NCBI GenBank assembly: GCA_024529925.1
Contig: JAFEUB010000069.1
Location: 674,501 to 738,500 of the forward strand
Direction: 5' to 3'
Length of the DNA: 64,000 bases
Source: Ophthalmolycus amberensis
Lineage: Eukaryota; Chordata; Actinopteri; Perciformes; Zoarcidae
The translations under genes and the position numbers were made by a program. Within the stretch, counting starts at the first letter, position 1; each line of letters starts with the position of its first letter. Of this stretch, positions 1 through 11,300 are shown one piece after another. The notes under the pieces were generated by a model. That model had not been told where the DNA came from. It saw nothing but the letters and a program-made list of their open reading frames with translations, and did not search any database.

Positions 1-154
1 TTTCCTTTGTGTAGGTTTTGCCTTTGAGATGAAGACAGTATGTTAAACTCATATTTGATGGATGTGTCAGATGTGAAAACCAACATATCTATTGTGAGAA
101 CACCTAAGTCTTATCTTTAAACTTTCATTTGTTTTCAACATCCTTTTTTTTTTA

Positions 155-378
155 GCTTTTCCCATGTGTATTGGATAGTTGACGGAGAGAAGCAGGGTTA
201 TGACGTGCAACATAGCCGTGGTTCTGTGGTATCCATCTTAACCACTCATCACCGGGATGCCCCCCTTCATGTATTTCCTGGACACACAACTCAGCATTCA
301 TTTGCAGCACGTACCACTGCATTGAGACCAGATGTCCATGTAATACTAGACACATTTTTACTTAACGCAAATATCTGA
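155..378 (+). other. Doubtful terminal coding exon (unrecognised)
   Basis: A run of T followed by AG ends near 154 and looks like a splice acceptor. An open frame then runs to a stop at 376-378 (about 73 codons, including the stretch HHRDAPLHVFPGHTTQHSF). An AATAAA polyadenylation hexamer lies downstream at 670-675, as expected for a 3' UTR of about 300 bases. I do not recognise the peptide. The opposite strand is also open over much of the same stretch (152-355), so either reading could be chance or an old repeat. If real, it is the last exon of a gene that begins left of the window. Confidence 0.15.
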
Positions 379-3300
379 TGAACTTGAATATGGTCATGTG
401 ACCATTTTCCATTTAATGATTTGATAAAGAAGACCAATTAAGTAATATATATCATTTCAAGGACATCCTCAAGATGCGCTTGTTTTCTTTTCAGTCACAT
501 TCATGTGTTAAACTGCACTTAATCACACTGTCCTTTGTGCCTTTTCTGTAATTTTTGCGCCCGAATACGTTCTTTGGTAGATGACTGCTGTTAATTTGTA
601 AAAATGTGTTCAGTTTACTTCTCTAAAATTCATGTTCAAAAAGCTCAAAAGCAGTTGAACGTCTTTTGCAATAAATTTCACAAACAATTGTGTTTTCTCA
701 CAATTAACTTTCAGCTAAACGTGTGAGGCAGTGCAGCCTTCGCAGCTTGTATTGCACTACAAGGGTACAAAGGTTATGTTATTGTTATTGTACAACAGGG
801 TTTCTCAATGAAATGCAGATTGCGGTCACATTTTGTTACACAACAAAATCCCCCAAAAAACGAAAACATATGTGGAGGGTGGAGGATGAATTAAGGAGTC
901 TCACAGCCAGAGGAAAGAAGCTGAGACTAAAGGACGTCACGAAGAGACCTCTCCACAGAATACTAGACTGAGAATGTCAGCATAACATTTTGTGATATCA
1001 CTGAGCACGTACATGATTATATAGCGATTAGACTGTCTCTTGTACAACATTTCAGTCATTGCTGTGTGCTATGACTGCCTGATTGTGCTGTTTGATGACT
1101 GTAGCTCACTATCGCTAAATGAAATTATGAGATTATGGATGAGTCATGGGAAACTATGAGCTTCAATCTATAGAGCAAATCAATGCTCATAGAAGAAACT
1201 ATGAATTTTGAGAAAATCCTCCTGTGGCCTTCAAAGATTGGTTCTCATAACGTTATTACTCTATTAATACATTAGTGAAGTGGTTTTAAATGGGAAATTC
1301 CCAGGTCACATTCACATTTTCTAAATACACACCACAATGAATTTCTGTTTGTTTCTTGAACTGTATTAAGCTGCGATGTGTGTCCAGTAACCGAAAAATC
1401 CAGTCCAAAATATCGTATTGGCTGATAAACAAATGTATTTAGTGAAAACTGCTGAACTGTAGTTTTCTTTTTTTACTTTATTTTGAGTTCAGCACCAAAA
1501 TCACTCTGAGGACTTTTTAAAACACATTCTGGATGCAAGAAAATATTTTAAATTTGATTCAATCAATCAATTTAGTTTTCTCCTAAAAGCTCTCAAGCAT
1601 AACACAAAGTTTGAGCATACATATCCATGGCAACTTAGCTTCATCTGCTGATGAAGACCACAAGGTACAGTCAAAAGCTCCAGAACAAGCACCTAGACCT
1701 TGAGTTGAGTTGAGTTTTGTCAACTGCTGTTTCAAAGGTCAAGGCTCACCTATAGTTGGAAGAAGCTCAACAAACAGGAATAGGAATGCAACATCTTGAC
1801 TAATTTACAGACGAGAGTAGTGCCTTTCTGTACATTAATGCACGGAGACCTGCTGCAGGCTAAATGTTGATCATATGACGGAAACCCGACTGAAATTTAA
1901 CATTGTGCGACCAGCCCCTTCTCATTCCCAGAGTGTCAACTACAGACGGTATATGTCACGCCTCTCTGCGTATGTTACCGACACACAAGTCACCCTTTAG
2001 TGGCCGTATGAGACCAGGCGCTCAATAAACTGCATTATAAACTATCTGCGTCTTCATAAGAAGCTCTGAGAAAATGCTCCGGGTTCTGATGATGTGGCAT
2101 AATGACCCACACAGGGGGGATGGATCAAACAAACACAGGACTTTCAACCAGCAGACCGATGTTCGAAATGGTTTCAAGTTAAAGTGGGTCCGTTGCCTAA
2201 ACCTAAGCAAGTGTCATTGTTTGGATTCACACCGTTATTTATGTGTTTAAAGTGATGCCACGGTCTGACAAAGAGCCAGAATGTGACGAGTTGCAATGAG
2301 AACGTGTTGGTGGGACTCTGACAGCGATGACACAACATGCTGATGATTAGAATGTGTTATATTCAGTTTCTATTATATATAGAGCGGTGGATGACAGTGT
2401 CTGAGCTTCTAAATTGTATTAACTGTCTCATACTGGTGCAGCGAAAGAGAATGAAAAGAGGAGTGAAAATGTTTTTTCTTTCAACACTACTAGAAAGAGG
2501 AACCACGCAGCGTAACCTTTCTTCTCCCTGTCTTGAAGAGCATGGGAAGGCTGAAGTGATATTTCACTTTGGTAGAGTGTTGTCTCTTTCACTTTGTGGC
2601 AAATAATGTACATCTGCTTAAGGGTTCAGCAGAAGTAGTCTGGAATTTCTGGTCTTTCATTTTTCATTTCTATCCTTACAATGCATGATTAGAAGATTTG
2701 TAATGGCCTCAATATACTTCAAACTAACTGGACTATACCGTGTGTTTTCTACCTGCATGTGTGGGCTGAAGTGTTTATATTGCAAGTGCTCCAAATGTCC
2801 ACGAGCAAAACCTGCCGTCATAGCCTCTTCCTGACTGCATCCCACTGTCTGCGGTCTCTCTTCTTCCCAAGAATTTGGTGTCTTTGTGGTCTTGATATAA
2901 TGAATTTTACAAAAAGGGCTACAAGGAAAACAATGCACTCGTTCAAAAAATATCTTCAAATCCCACAATGTTTGAATAACACCAAACAAGTTAAGTCAGT
3001 GCAGGCCTGGCTCATGTGTTGTCTACAGCATTGGGAAAGTCTGTTTCCGTGTAGATTTCCACTGTACCATATCTGTGGGTGTGTTACTTAATGCCTGTCA
3101 AATGTCTTTCACCACACTATATTTTACCACATCTGGGTGAATAGGTCATTCATAAGCAATGCACTCCTTCAAAAAGTATATAGTTTAATAAAGAAAGAAA
3201 TGGGTGAACTGAATAATTGTCTTAGTTTACTTTGAAATCATTTTCGTATTATTCCTGTTATTTTGAAGGACTTTGCTTCAATCGAACCAGAGAAATCAGT

Positions 3301-3389
3301 TGTATATTAGCTCAGAGTAACAAGAAGCATCTATGCGTACGACTAGAAACAGTTCAATTCATGCTTTTAATGTGTTATAAACTTTTTTT
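379..3389. other. Gene-free stretch
   Basis: A+T-rich sequence with only short ORFs (60-110 codons) that have no recognisable domains and no consistent splice-site context. One open stretch at 723-971 follows an AG and has a basic segment (KSPKKRKHMWR), but I cannot match it to a family. No RNA gene was seen. Confidence 0.5.
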
Positions 3390-3865
3390 AAAGGTGCACG
3401 ATATGAGTTTGGGAGCATTTTGATTGCCTCTCAACGGTTCTCAACATGGCGAAGGCGAGCAAGTGTCTCACAGCTAACGGTGCCAAAAGTGAAAACAACG
3501 ACGAAAGTGCTGACCGAGCTAACAGTGTTTACCTGAGGGGGGGACCAGAGGATGCTACACCTTCGCGATGATCGGGACGGCGGTATCAGCTGTAACCGCC
3601 GTATGAGTGAGTTGCAGAGCAGCGGCCGTGAGCTAACCAGTCGGGGAAGCTCACATGCACTTACATGTGCTAAAAGCCTGCGCAGCCGGCCTGTCTTTGA
3701 ATCAATGTTAAGTCTTTTTACACTCAGGGTCAACTCCGGCTCATTGAACAGCATTTACCGTTGTGGAAGTCAACACCTGCTTTGCATCACTGGTTTCTGA
3801 AGGTAAGATCAAGCACAAAAAAGGACTTGACGTCCGGGAAGGCAACACTCTCGGACATCGTGACG
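3390..3865. repeat. Probable dispersed repeat, teleost type
   Basis: Base composition shifts here from A+T-rich to mixed, G+C-richer sequence. It begins around a 'ttaaaggtgcacgatatgag' phrase and contains a segment with 'aaccgccgtatgagtgagtt' and 'agctcacggctgctctg' on the complement, which I associate with high-copy repeats in fish genomes. Both strands carry short open frames (3552-3800 plus, 3431-3754 minus) with no known domain. Exact ends and terminal repeats were not resolved. Family assignment is from memory and would need a repeat library. Confidence 0.4.
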
Positions 3866-4528
3866 TGCACAGCTGCAAACATGTTCTGGCTCATGAAATA
3901 ATTTGGTGATTAACATTTCTTACATAATTGATACTAATCAATCGATGAAAACAGACTATAGTAATTATAGAGGAAGCACTCAATAATTATGGGTAATCAG
4001 ACCGTGTAAGTAATAAAATATGCATCTATCTTACGTTCTCGCTCACACACACATGCACGCTGCTGTCCAGAGTTTCTTCGTGGAGTTGGACCAACAGTGT
4101 TGGCTGCATATTTGAAATATGACAACACACACAATGTTAAAATTACATTAATCAGTTATCTTCAGATTAAAGTTTAAACTTCACATTCAGGTCTCTGTCA
4201 CCACTAACATTCTGTTTTCAATTTGGGATGAAAGAGTCAAATCAATACAGCCAAGACCATACCTCCCTGGGCTCCACGTTTCGTGATTCCAGTGAAGCAT
4301 GAGTTATGATATGATGTATGATTCTCTTCCTGAAAATTGTGACATTCTTTGCTCAAGTTCCCATCAGCAAGCAGATGCTGCTGCATTCAAAATACAAGCC
4401 AGAGGTTGACATGCATGCAACACCTCATTCATTTGGAAATTAGCACGTTTTTTTTCTCTGTGATTCAATTGGAGGAGGAAATGATGCTTACCAGACCAAG
4501 CATCTTATGGTGAGACAGTTCCAGGCAG

Positions 4529-4530
<2 letters not shown>

Positions 4531-4592
<62 letters not shown>
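4531..4592. repeat. (CA)n microsatellite
   Basis: About 31 uninterrupted CA units. Intergenic, upstream of the prostanoid receptor gene. Confidence 0.98.
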
Positions 4593-4596
<4 letters not shown>

Positions 4597-5002
4597 AACA
4601 CTAGTCACTGCATGTCATACTTCTGCACTTTCTATACAGGATTTTTTTTATAAGATTTGATTCCACAGCGAACCTAGTGAGTATCGTGAGTCGTTAGTGT
4701 AACTACATACGCTGGGTGTCACCGGTAAGCAACAACAGGACAATACAATGAAGTAGAACAGATTTCATCTTCAGTTTGCATTTTCTAAACTGTCTTCCAG
4801 GATAGTGTGCAGACATATCTAAGACAGATCTCAGTGTTTTCAACATTATGTAATGTGTCCTGAATGTTTGGATGAAGGCACATCATGTATTTACATGTGT
4901 GGTTAATGTGTAATAAAAGTATTTTATAGTTTATATTGAGTGACTTGCCTTTTCCTTCTTTGTGAGAACAGGTCCAAATTAGTTACAGTGTCCTGTTTTA
5001 AC

Positions 5003-5273
5003 CCATTCATCCATCTCTCCATCCATCCCTTTCTCCATCCACCCAGCCACTGATTATCCCTCTGTGTATTGCTTTGTCCATCCTACCACCCATCTATATA
5101 TTCATCCATTCATTTTTTCATACATTTGTCCATCATCATCCATCCACTCATTTAACAATCATCCGTCCATACGTCATCCAGCTATCTATTCATCCATCCA
5201 ATCAAACCATCCAGTCCTCCATCCATTATCTATTTGTCTATTCACTCAGCCTTCTGTCCATCATCCATTCATC
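5003..5273. repeat. Degenerate (CCAT)n tetranucleotide repeat
   Basis: About 270 bases built from imperfect CATC/ATCC units ('catccatc', 'catccattca', and so on) with scattered substitutions and indels. The two overlapping plus-strand ORFs across it (5064-5315 and 5074-5289, rich in His, Pro, Ser and Ile) are products of the repeat and not genes. Confidence 0.9.
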
Positions 5274-7780
5274 TTCACTGCACGCTTGAGTCACCACACC
5301 TATTCACACTTTTAATTAACAACAAACACATGTAACCAAACACCAGCAGCTCCTATTGTAAGCCAATGCTTGGCTGCACTCATTGTAAACTGCTTATCAG
5401 GATGAAAACTTGTGTAAAATGACTAAACAGTTGTGATGTTGGTGTCTTGGTTCACAAACCGGTTTGGGGAAACCGCACAAGTATGTCTGCGTCTGTTGTG
5501 AACACGGCTGTCTGCTGTTTATTCAAAGATGGCAGCCTGGTTTGTTTTATCAGCAGTGCAACTATAAACACCCCGTGTGCAATCCACGCCTTTTAGGTGC
5601 CTTGTGGTAGTTGAAGATAAAAACAAATATCTGCATGTCTTTGTTTGACAATATCACAGTGGCCCCTTCCAGCAAGCTACCACCCACTACCAGCAGTGCA
5701 ACTGTGCATCAACACGTGTAAAACACAGGAGAAACTTGATCTCCATTACTCCAACCAGAAGAGAGCATTGGCACTATGCTGATATCATTATGTTCTGTCA
5801 ATAACAGCAACAGGAAGCAAGATGACTGAGAGTGGAAACTGAGCAATAAAATGTAATTACTATGTGGCCTATTTTCTTGATTGTGTTCATTTTATTGTTG
5901 CTACATCTTATTTTCGGTGTCATGAAAAGAAACCATTAAGGAGAGCAATAATGGCTCCTCGGGACTTTCATTATTGCCTCCTGCGTCTGCGGAAATGGTG
6001 ATGTGTTCATTATGTGCCATTTTATATCCATCAACCAACATAATATCACAGCAGTTGGCAGTAGCTGTTGATCTGTTATTCTATTTTGGAACAATTCTAC
6101 CAACAGATGATTGAGTTTTGCTGTCTTGAAAGGCCCTGCACGCACGCACAGGCGTTTCCACTTCTCCGATCTGAATTAGACCTCTGCTCAAGTTTGGAGA
6201 TACAGTGCTAAAAAAAAAATCACGTGGAATATGTGTGAGGGATATCAGGCACATCCTGCTCCCACCGATAAAGTCCAGAGAAGACTAATCAGGTAGGGTA
6301 AGTGAAAACACCTGCACAGGTCGTGGCTGTGGACTGCATCAGGGTTAAACACAATGACCAAAATGTAAATCAAATACCGGTACTATCCACATCCAGACAA
6401 ACCTGTAAAGCAACTGCAGGCTGTAACTGCAGCGTTTCCCATGGATCAATCAGATCAATTGAAACGAGCTTTAACATCTACTGTGTTTGGACAAATGAAT
6501 GAGGTCACTCTCCCATGGGACTAAACATTTTAATTTGCAAAATTACACAGCAAAGAATGGAGCCTTCCTGTCCCTGCAGTGATGGAGAGGAATAAAGCAA
6601 ATTAAGTTACGTGAGTATTCCCATTTAATATTGCCCCTTTATACTTTTACTCCACTACATTTAAGAAGGAAAGAAATGTTTTGCTTTAAAACTTCCTCCA
6701 GGATATATGATGATCTGTTGAATATAAAAAAACAATATAAAGCACTTCAAATTACCATATTGCTGCTTACAATTTTTATTATGATAAACATCTGGTTAAT
6801 CTGCATTCTGAGTACTTTCATTTGTGTACTATGTAGCTATATCTGTTTGATAAGAGCACTGCACGTCTAGGTAGGGTCAAATGTTTAATATGTTTATTAA
6901 ATGAGAAATATTTTATTTTGTTGAATCTCTATGTTTATTTACTAAAGGATCCAAATACATCTTTCCCCAAAAGCGTCCTTGTTGTTGCATGTTTTATGCT
7001 ATGTATATGTATAAAGGCACTTTTGTCAAGCGCTCAAGTTGCTCAAATATTTGACAGCATGTTTGTAACCCTGAGGGCTATATCAAAGTCTACTCTTCAC
7101 ACTTTTGGAAGATGTCCCTCTTCATTCAGGTCACCAAAGGATGTGTCCACAAGCAGGTAAAGGATCTAGAAATGAAGAACGAACCAGCACAAACAAGCTG
7201 GGAAAACGTTTTGTAGATTCAGCTGAAGCACATGGTTCTCCCTTTCTCGGTTGAGTTGCACCAAAGGCTGCATGAAATGTGAACTATAGAGAGTAAGGCT
7301 ATTCAAAACAGCCTCTTAAAAAACCAAGAAAACACTGCCAAACCAAATACTTCCACAAAAGACTAATTGGATGACATCTTTTTCTGAACTCTTCTTGTGA
7401 AACAAGCCAATACTGCCAATACTAAGTATCCCTGAAACGTAACCCTTTCAGTGTGTTGGTGTCTGTGTTTTGTTATTTATTTAGCCTATACTACAATACA
7501 AGTCACTGAGAGTTCACTTTTAAGGTTATATATTTGTGTTTTATCTAAACTTGAGGGGAAAATGTTTTTGATTTTGGCTATTCAGAGTGCTCATGTAATG
7601 CATCTGCTTCTATTTCTGGACACAAACATGCACGATACCTTGAAACAAGGAAGAAAATAACTCCACAAACAGTTCATGCTTATTAACAGTCAGCATAAAC
7701 AAGTGAATTCTTTAAGATGTTCGCCTTTATTTATTTTAAATGGTCTTTTGAATAATGTCTGTGAGCGTCTTTGGCTGCAG
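5274..7780. other. Gene-free stretch
   Basis: A+T-rich intergenic DNA. Only short ORFs without recognisable domains (for example 6631-6870 and 6918-7160). No RNA gene or intact mobile element was seen. Confidence 0.5.
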
Positions 7781-8083
7781 CAGCACAGTGGGTGGGACTT
7801 TAACATCGATCCGAAAGAGACTGGGAGGTGCGGCAAGAGAGACAGACGCAGAAAGTCAGCGGAGAAAAGCGGATCTTACTCAGTGTTTCTCTCCCTCCTG
7901 TGAGTTCAGTACTGCCGACACGTTACCGGCAGCGGCAGTTTTAAACTCCGTATCCGCGAAATATTTTACAAAGTAGGAGCCTGAATCTGCAGAAGAAGAA
8001 GAAGAAGAAGAAGATGAAGGAGGAGCAGACTAGTTACTTTTAAATGCTTCAGTATTTCTTCTCTCAGGCAGAGCCAATGAAAG
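7780..8083 (+). other. ptgir: Presumed 5' non-coding exon of ptgir
   Basis: The sequence ...aatgaaag|gtaagtg gives a strong donor with the exon ending at 8083. A T-rich tract and 'tttcacag' give an acceptor with the next exon starting at 8200. Splicing out 8084-8199 joins this leader to the exon that carries the receptor start codon. The left limit is a guess from the rise in G+C; no TATA box was recognised. Confidence 0.45.
7991..8013 (+). repeat. (GAA)n run in the receptor 5' UTR
   Basis: About seven AGA/GAA units, followed by GA-rich sequence, inside the presumed non-coding first exon of the receptor gene. Confidence 0.9.
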
Positions 8084-8225
8084 GTAAGTGATTATTTGTC
8101 ACTAAAACTATGACACGAACATTGTTAACATGTTAACATGATGGGGGAATGAAAGAAAGCACTAAGCAATTTTTTTTTCTTGTGTTATTTGTTTCACAGA
8201 AAGATTCCAAAACTGTCTGCAATAA
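8044..8225 (+). other. Upstream ORF across the leader intron
   Basis: In the predicted spliced leader, ATG at 8044 opens a 20-codon reading frame that crosses the 8083/8200 junction and stops at TAA 8223-8225, ahead of the main start at 8397. A second upstream ATG pair lies near 8302. Such upstream ORFs usually lower translation of the main frame. This depends on the splice prediction. Confidence 0.3.
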
Positions 8226-8396
8226 AAGAGAGAGACAGACGTCTTTAGTCAACGCATCATTATGGGACTTACTATACACCCCTGCCTTCAGTGTTGCCAA
8301 ATGATGGTGTCAAGAGGTCAGGATCTCCATTTGTTGCATGGGAATTCCTTATTTATTCCACACTGAGCAGGCATATTTCTCTGGTGTGAGTTAAAC

Positions 8397-11300
8397 ATGA
8401 ACAAAAGCATGGTTTCAAACGAATCATGTAACAATATCACATGCAATGACAGTCTCATCGTGAATGAAGATGGCAAGCCAGCAACGAGCATCATCATGTT
8501 TTTGGCTGGCGTGGTGGGAAACCTGCTGGCTCTCTTCATCCTCGGGGTGCACCGGAAGGAGCATCGCTCCAGGTCTTCTGTCTTCTGCATCCTGGTGACC
8601 GGCCTGGCCCTCACCGACCTGCTGGGCACCTGCCTCCTCAGCCCACCCGTGTTCATCTGCTACGCCCGCAACATGTCCCTGATAAGTCTGGGCGGTGAGG
8701 GCCTGTGCAAGCACTTTGGCTTTGCCATGAGTTTTTTCGGCCTGGCGCCCACGCTCATCCTGTGTGCCATGGCCGTGGAGCGCTGCCTGGCCATCAGCCA
8801 CCCTTACTTTTACTCTGTACACATCCGCCGCAGGTTTGCCAAATTCACCCTTTTCTTTATTTACCTCTTTTCTTTGGCCTTCTGTCTGCTGCCATACAGC
8901 GGCTACGGCAAATTCAGACAGTACTGTCCCGGCACGTGGTGCTTCATCGACATGGATGCGACAGGGGATGAACAGGCCAGCTTGGTGCTGGCCTTCTCTC
9001 TGTCCTACTCCTCCCTCATGGCGCTGCTGATCTTGGCTGTGTTTGTGTGCAACGGTTCAGTGATTGTCAGCCTGCGCCAGATGCACCGGAACCAGATGAT
9101 GCGGCGCGGCTCAGTTGGGTCGACGGGGAGGAGGAGGCTGAGCCTGGCCTGGTTCGTACAGGGGGAAAAGGAGATGGACCACCTGGTGCTGCTGGCGCTC
9201 ATCACTGTCATCTTTGTGGTCTGCTCGCTGCCACTCACCGTGAGTTTTCATTTGACCTTCCCTCAGTGTGCGTTTGTGTGTCCCACTCCCTCTCACTCAG
9301 AACACATTTTGTGCTTCGTCCTCAGCATTTATGGCAGGTTTGTATCTCTGAATCATGATATATCATTTTACAGTTGAAAAAGGAAGAAAGAGCTGAAACC
9401 TTGATGTATCATTTATGCAGTTGTTGAAACACGAACCAAAACTCCTCCGCAAAAAAAAGAGGGAGAGCTTGAATTGAAACGGGAACAGAGAAAGGGAGTT
9501 TTCGTTATTGTTATCATCAACGCTTTTCCCTGACTGGATGTACATCTGAACACTGACAGTAAAGGGTTTCCAGCATAAATAGTTTCTCCTAAAAATAATT
9601 CCATCCCCTCATTCTGTAATCATTCTGTACATAGAAAGCTCAGCAGGAATGGCGACCGTTAATTCTTTTGTTGCAGTGGTATGTGTTTGCATGCCCTGTT
9701 GGTGTCTCCCAAGCGATTGTGCTTTGCTCTGCTGGCTGGCCCCGCTAATATAAGGTGTGCCTGGGAGTGCAGCCTTCGCCACACAAGGCATGTGTGTCTA
9801 CTTGGCTCCATATCTGTCTCTGTTAGAGAGGAGTGTGCAAAACCTGACAACCCTGGAGGACTGGTCTGGGCCTTGCCTTTCCCACCGGACAAAGCTCCTC
9901 TGGGAGGAGTCCGAGGTTAACCAGCCTCTCCTCTGTGTGTGTGCCCATGATCATTAGTCAGAGGTACTGAGGAAAGTCAAGTTTTTGGGAGGTAAAAACC
10001 AGCTGGAGGATGTGATTAATGTGGGTTTTATTATATAGGTATGCCTGCTTTCATATATTCATGTTAGCCCTGTTAACAGCGGTGGTCTGATGATCAGGTA
10101 GTTTACAGGAAGCCGTAAAAAGTGTTCACCTACTACTCATTGTCTGCATCTGGATGGTTTGTGGTAACCCACGGTGCGTGCAGTGGCATACGCCCAGAGT
10201 TGTGAGAAGACGAGGCCCTGGGGTATTAGCAGTGATGACGATACATACTTGTCAACACTTTGAGTCAGGCTTCAAGAAACTGAAACCATAACTTCACCAC
10301 TTGCAAAGTGTACGTGTTCACCAAGACCTGTGTTTCCTCAATGTTCCACTGTTCTCTAAATTGATTTGATTACTTTACTTTTTTTTTGATTTACTCGTCA
10401 ATATTCCCAAGTCAAACGTCTCTATCAAAGAAATCTGGAGTCACAAGCATGATCAGTCAATACCCTGTTATTAAGTAATTAGTGATTCATGCGTCATCTC
10501 AGCAGACCCGTGTGTCTGTGTTTGTCTGCTTGTTTGCGCTTGTGCATGTACATCTTGTGGTTGTAACTGAAACAACTGTGACGGTGGTTATGATCAGCAG
10601 ACTTGACACGTTTCCAGACAGATGCAGCTTCATGATTAATACCAGTTAGTTTGCCTGAAGCACATCAGATGTTTGCGAGAAGTTTATTGCAATGCAAATA
10701 TGGTAAAATGCATACTTACTACTCTCAGTACTGACGCAGCTCAGAAGTTTGTTCCTTCACATACGCAAGTATATAAGCTGCTCGCCGTCATTATTCTCGC
10801 GTGTGTAACATTTGTTCCCGGTTAGTCTTCATTTTCTCTCTCTTTTCTCGCGTAACTGAATATACATTGGAGGATGATTTCAAGCTCTGAAGAATGGGCT
10901 CTGTCTGCGCTCTGCCCTCATCAGCAGGGACTGCACGCTGGTAGATGTGGGTGAGACGGAAAACAGGTGCTTGAAAATGAATGCTTCCTTTTCTTAATGT
11001 AAGCAGAGGAGGTGAAATATGATCGAATCAGAGAACTGAATCATGTTGCAGACTTTGCATTCACAGATGAAGTTGTGAAATGTTGTATTTGCTGAGTTTG
11101 ACAAAAAAAAAGCGACGAGGACCAGCAAGGGTATTTATTATTCAGGAGGCAAAAGATCAAATGTTGTGATTGTGATCGGGAAGTTGTGATGATCAGATGT
11201 GTGGGAGTTTCTCAGAAAAAGCTAGTTCTTTTTTGTGGAGGTGGTGTGGTGGGCTGATGTCATTCTTAAGAGTTCTCTGTTGGCTGTGAATGTTTGACCT

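Noticed and set aside
3431..3800. Two overlapping 82- and 107-codon ORFs
   Set aside because: Both lie in a probable dispersed repeat and neither has a recognisable domain.
5064..5315. His/Pro/Ser-rich small proteins
   Set aside because: Product of the degenerate CCAT repeat.
9240..9377. Read-through of the receptor frame past the splice donor, giving a 326-codon ORF
   Set aside because: The frame continues past a consensus gtgagt donor at the family's known intron position and would lack TM7; the in-phase exon at 24408 supplies TM7. An intron-retained transcript is possible but is not the main product.
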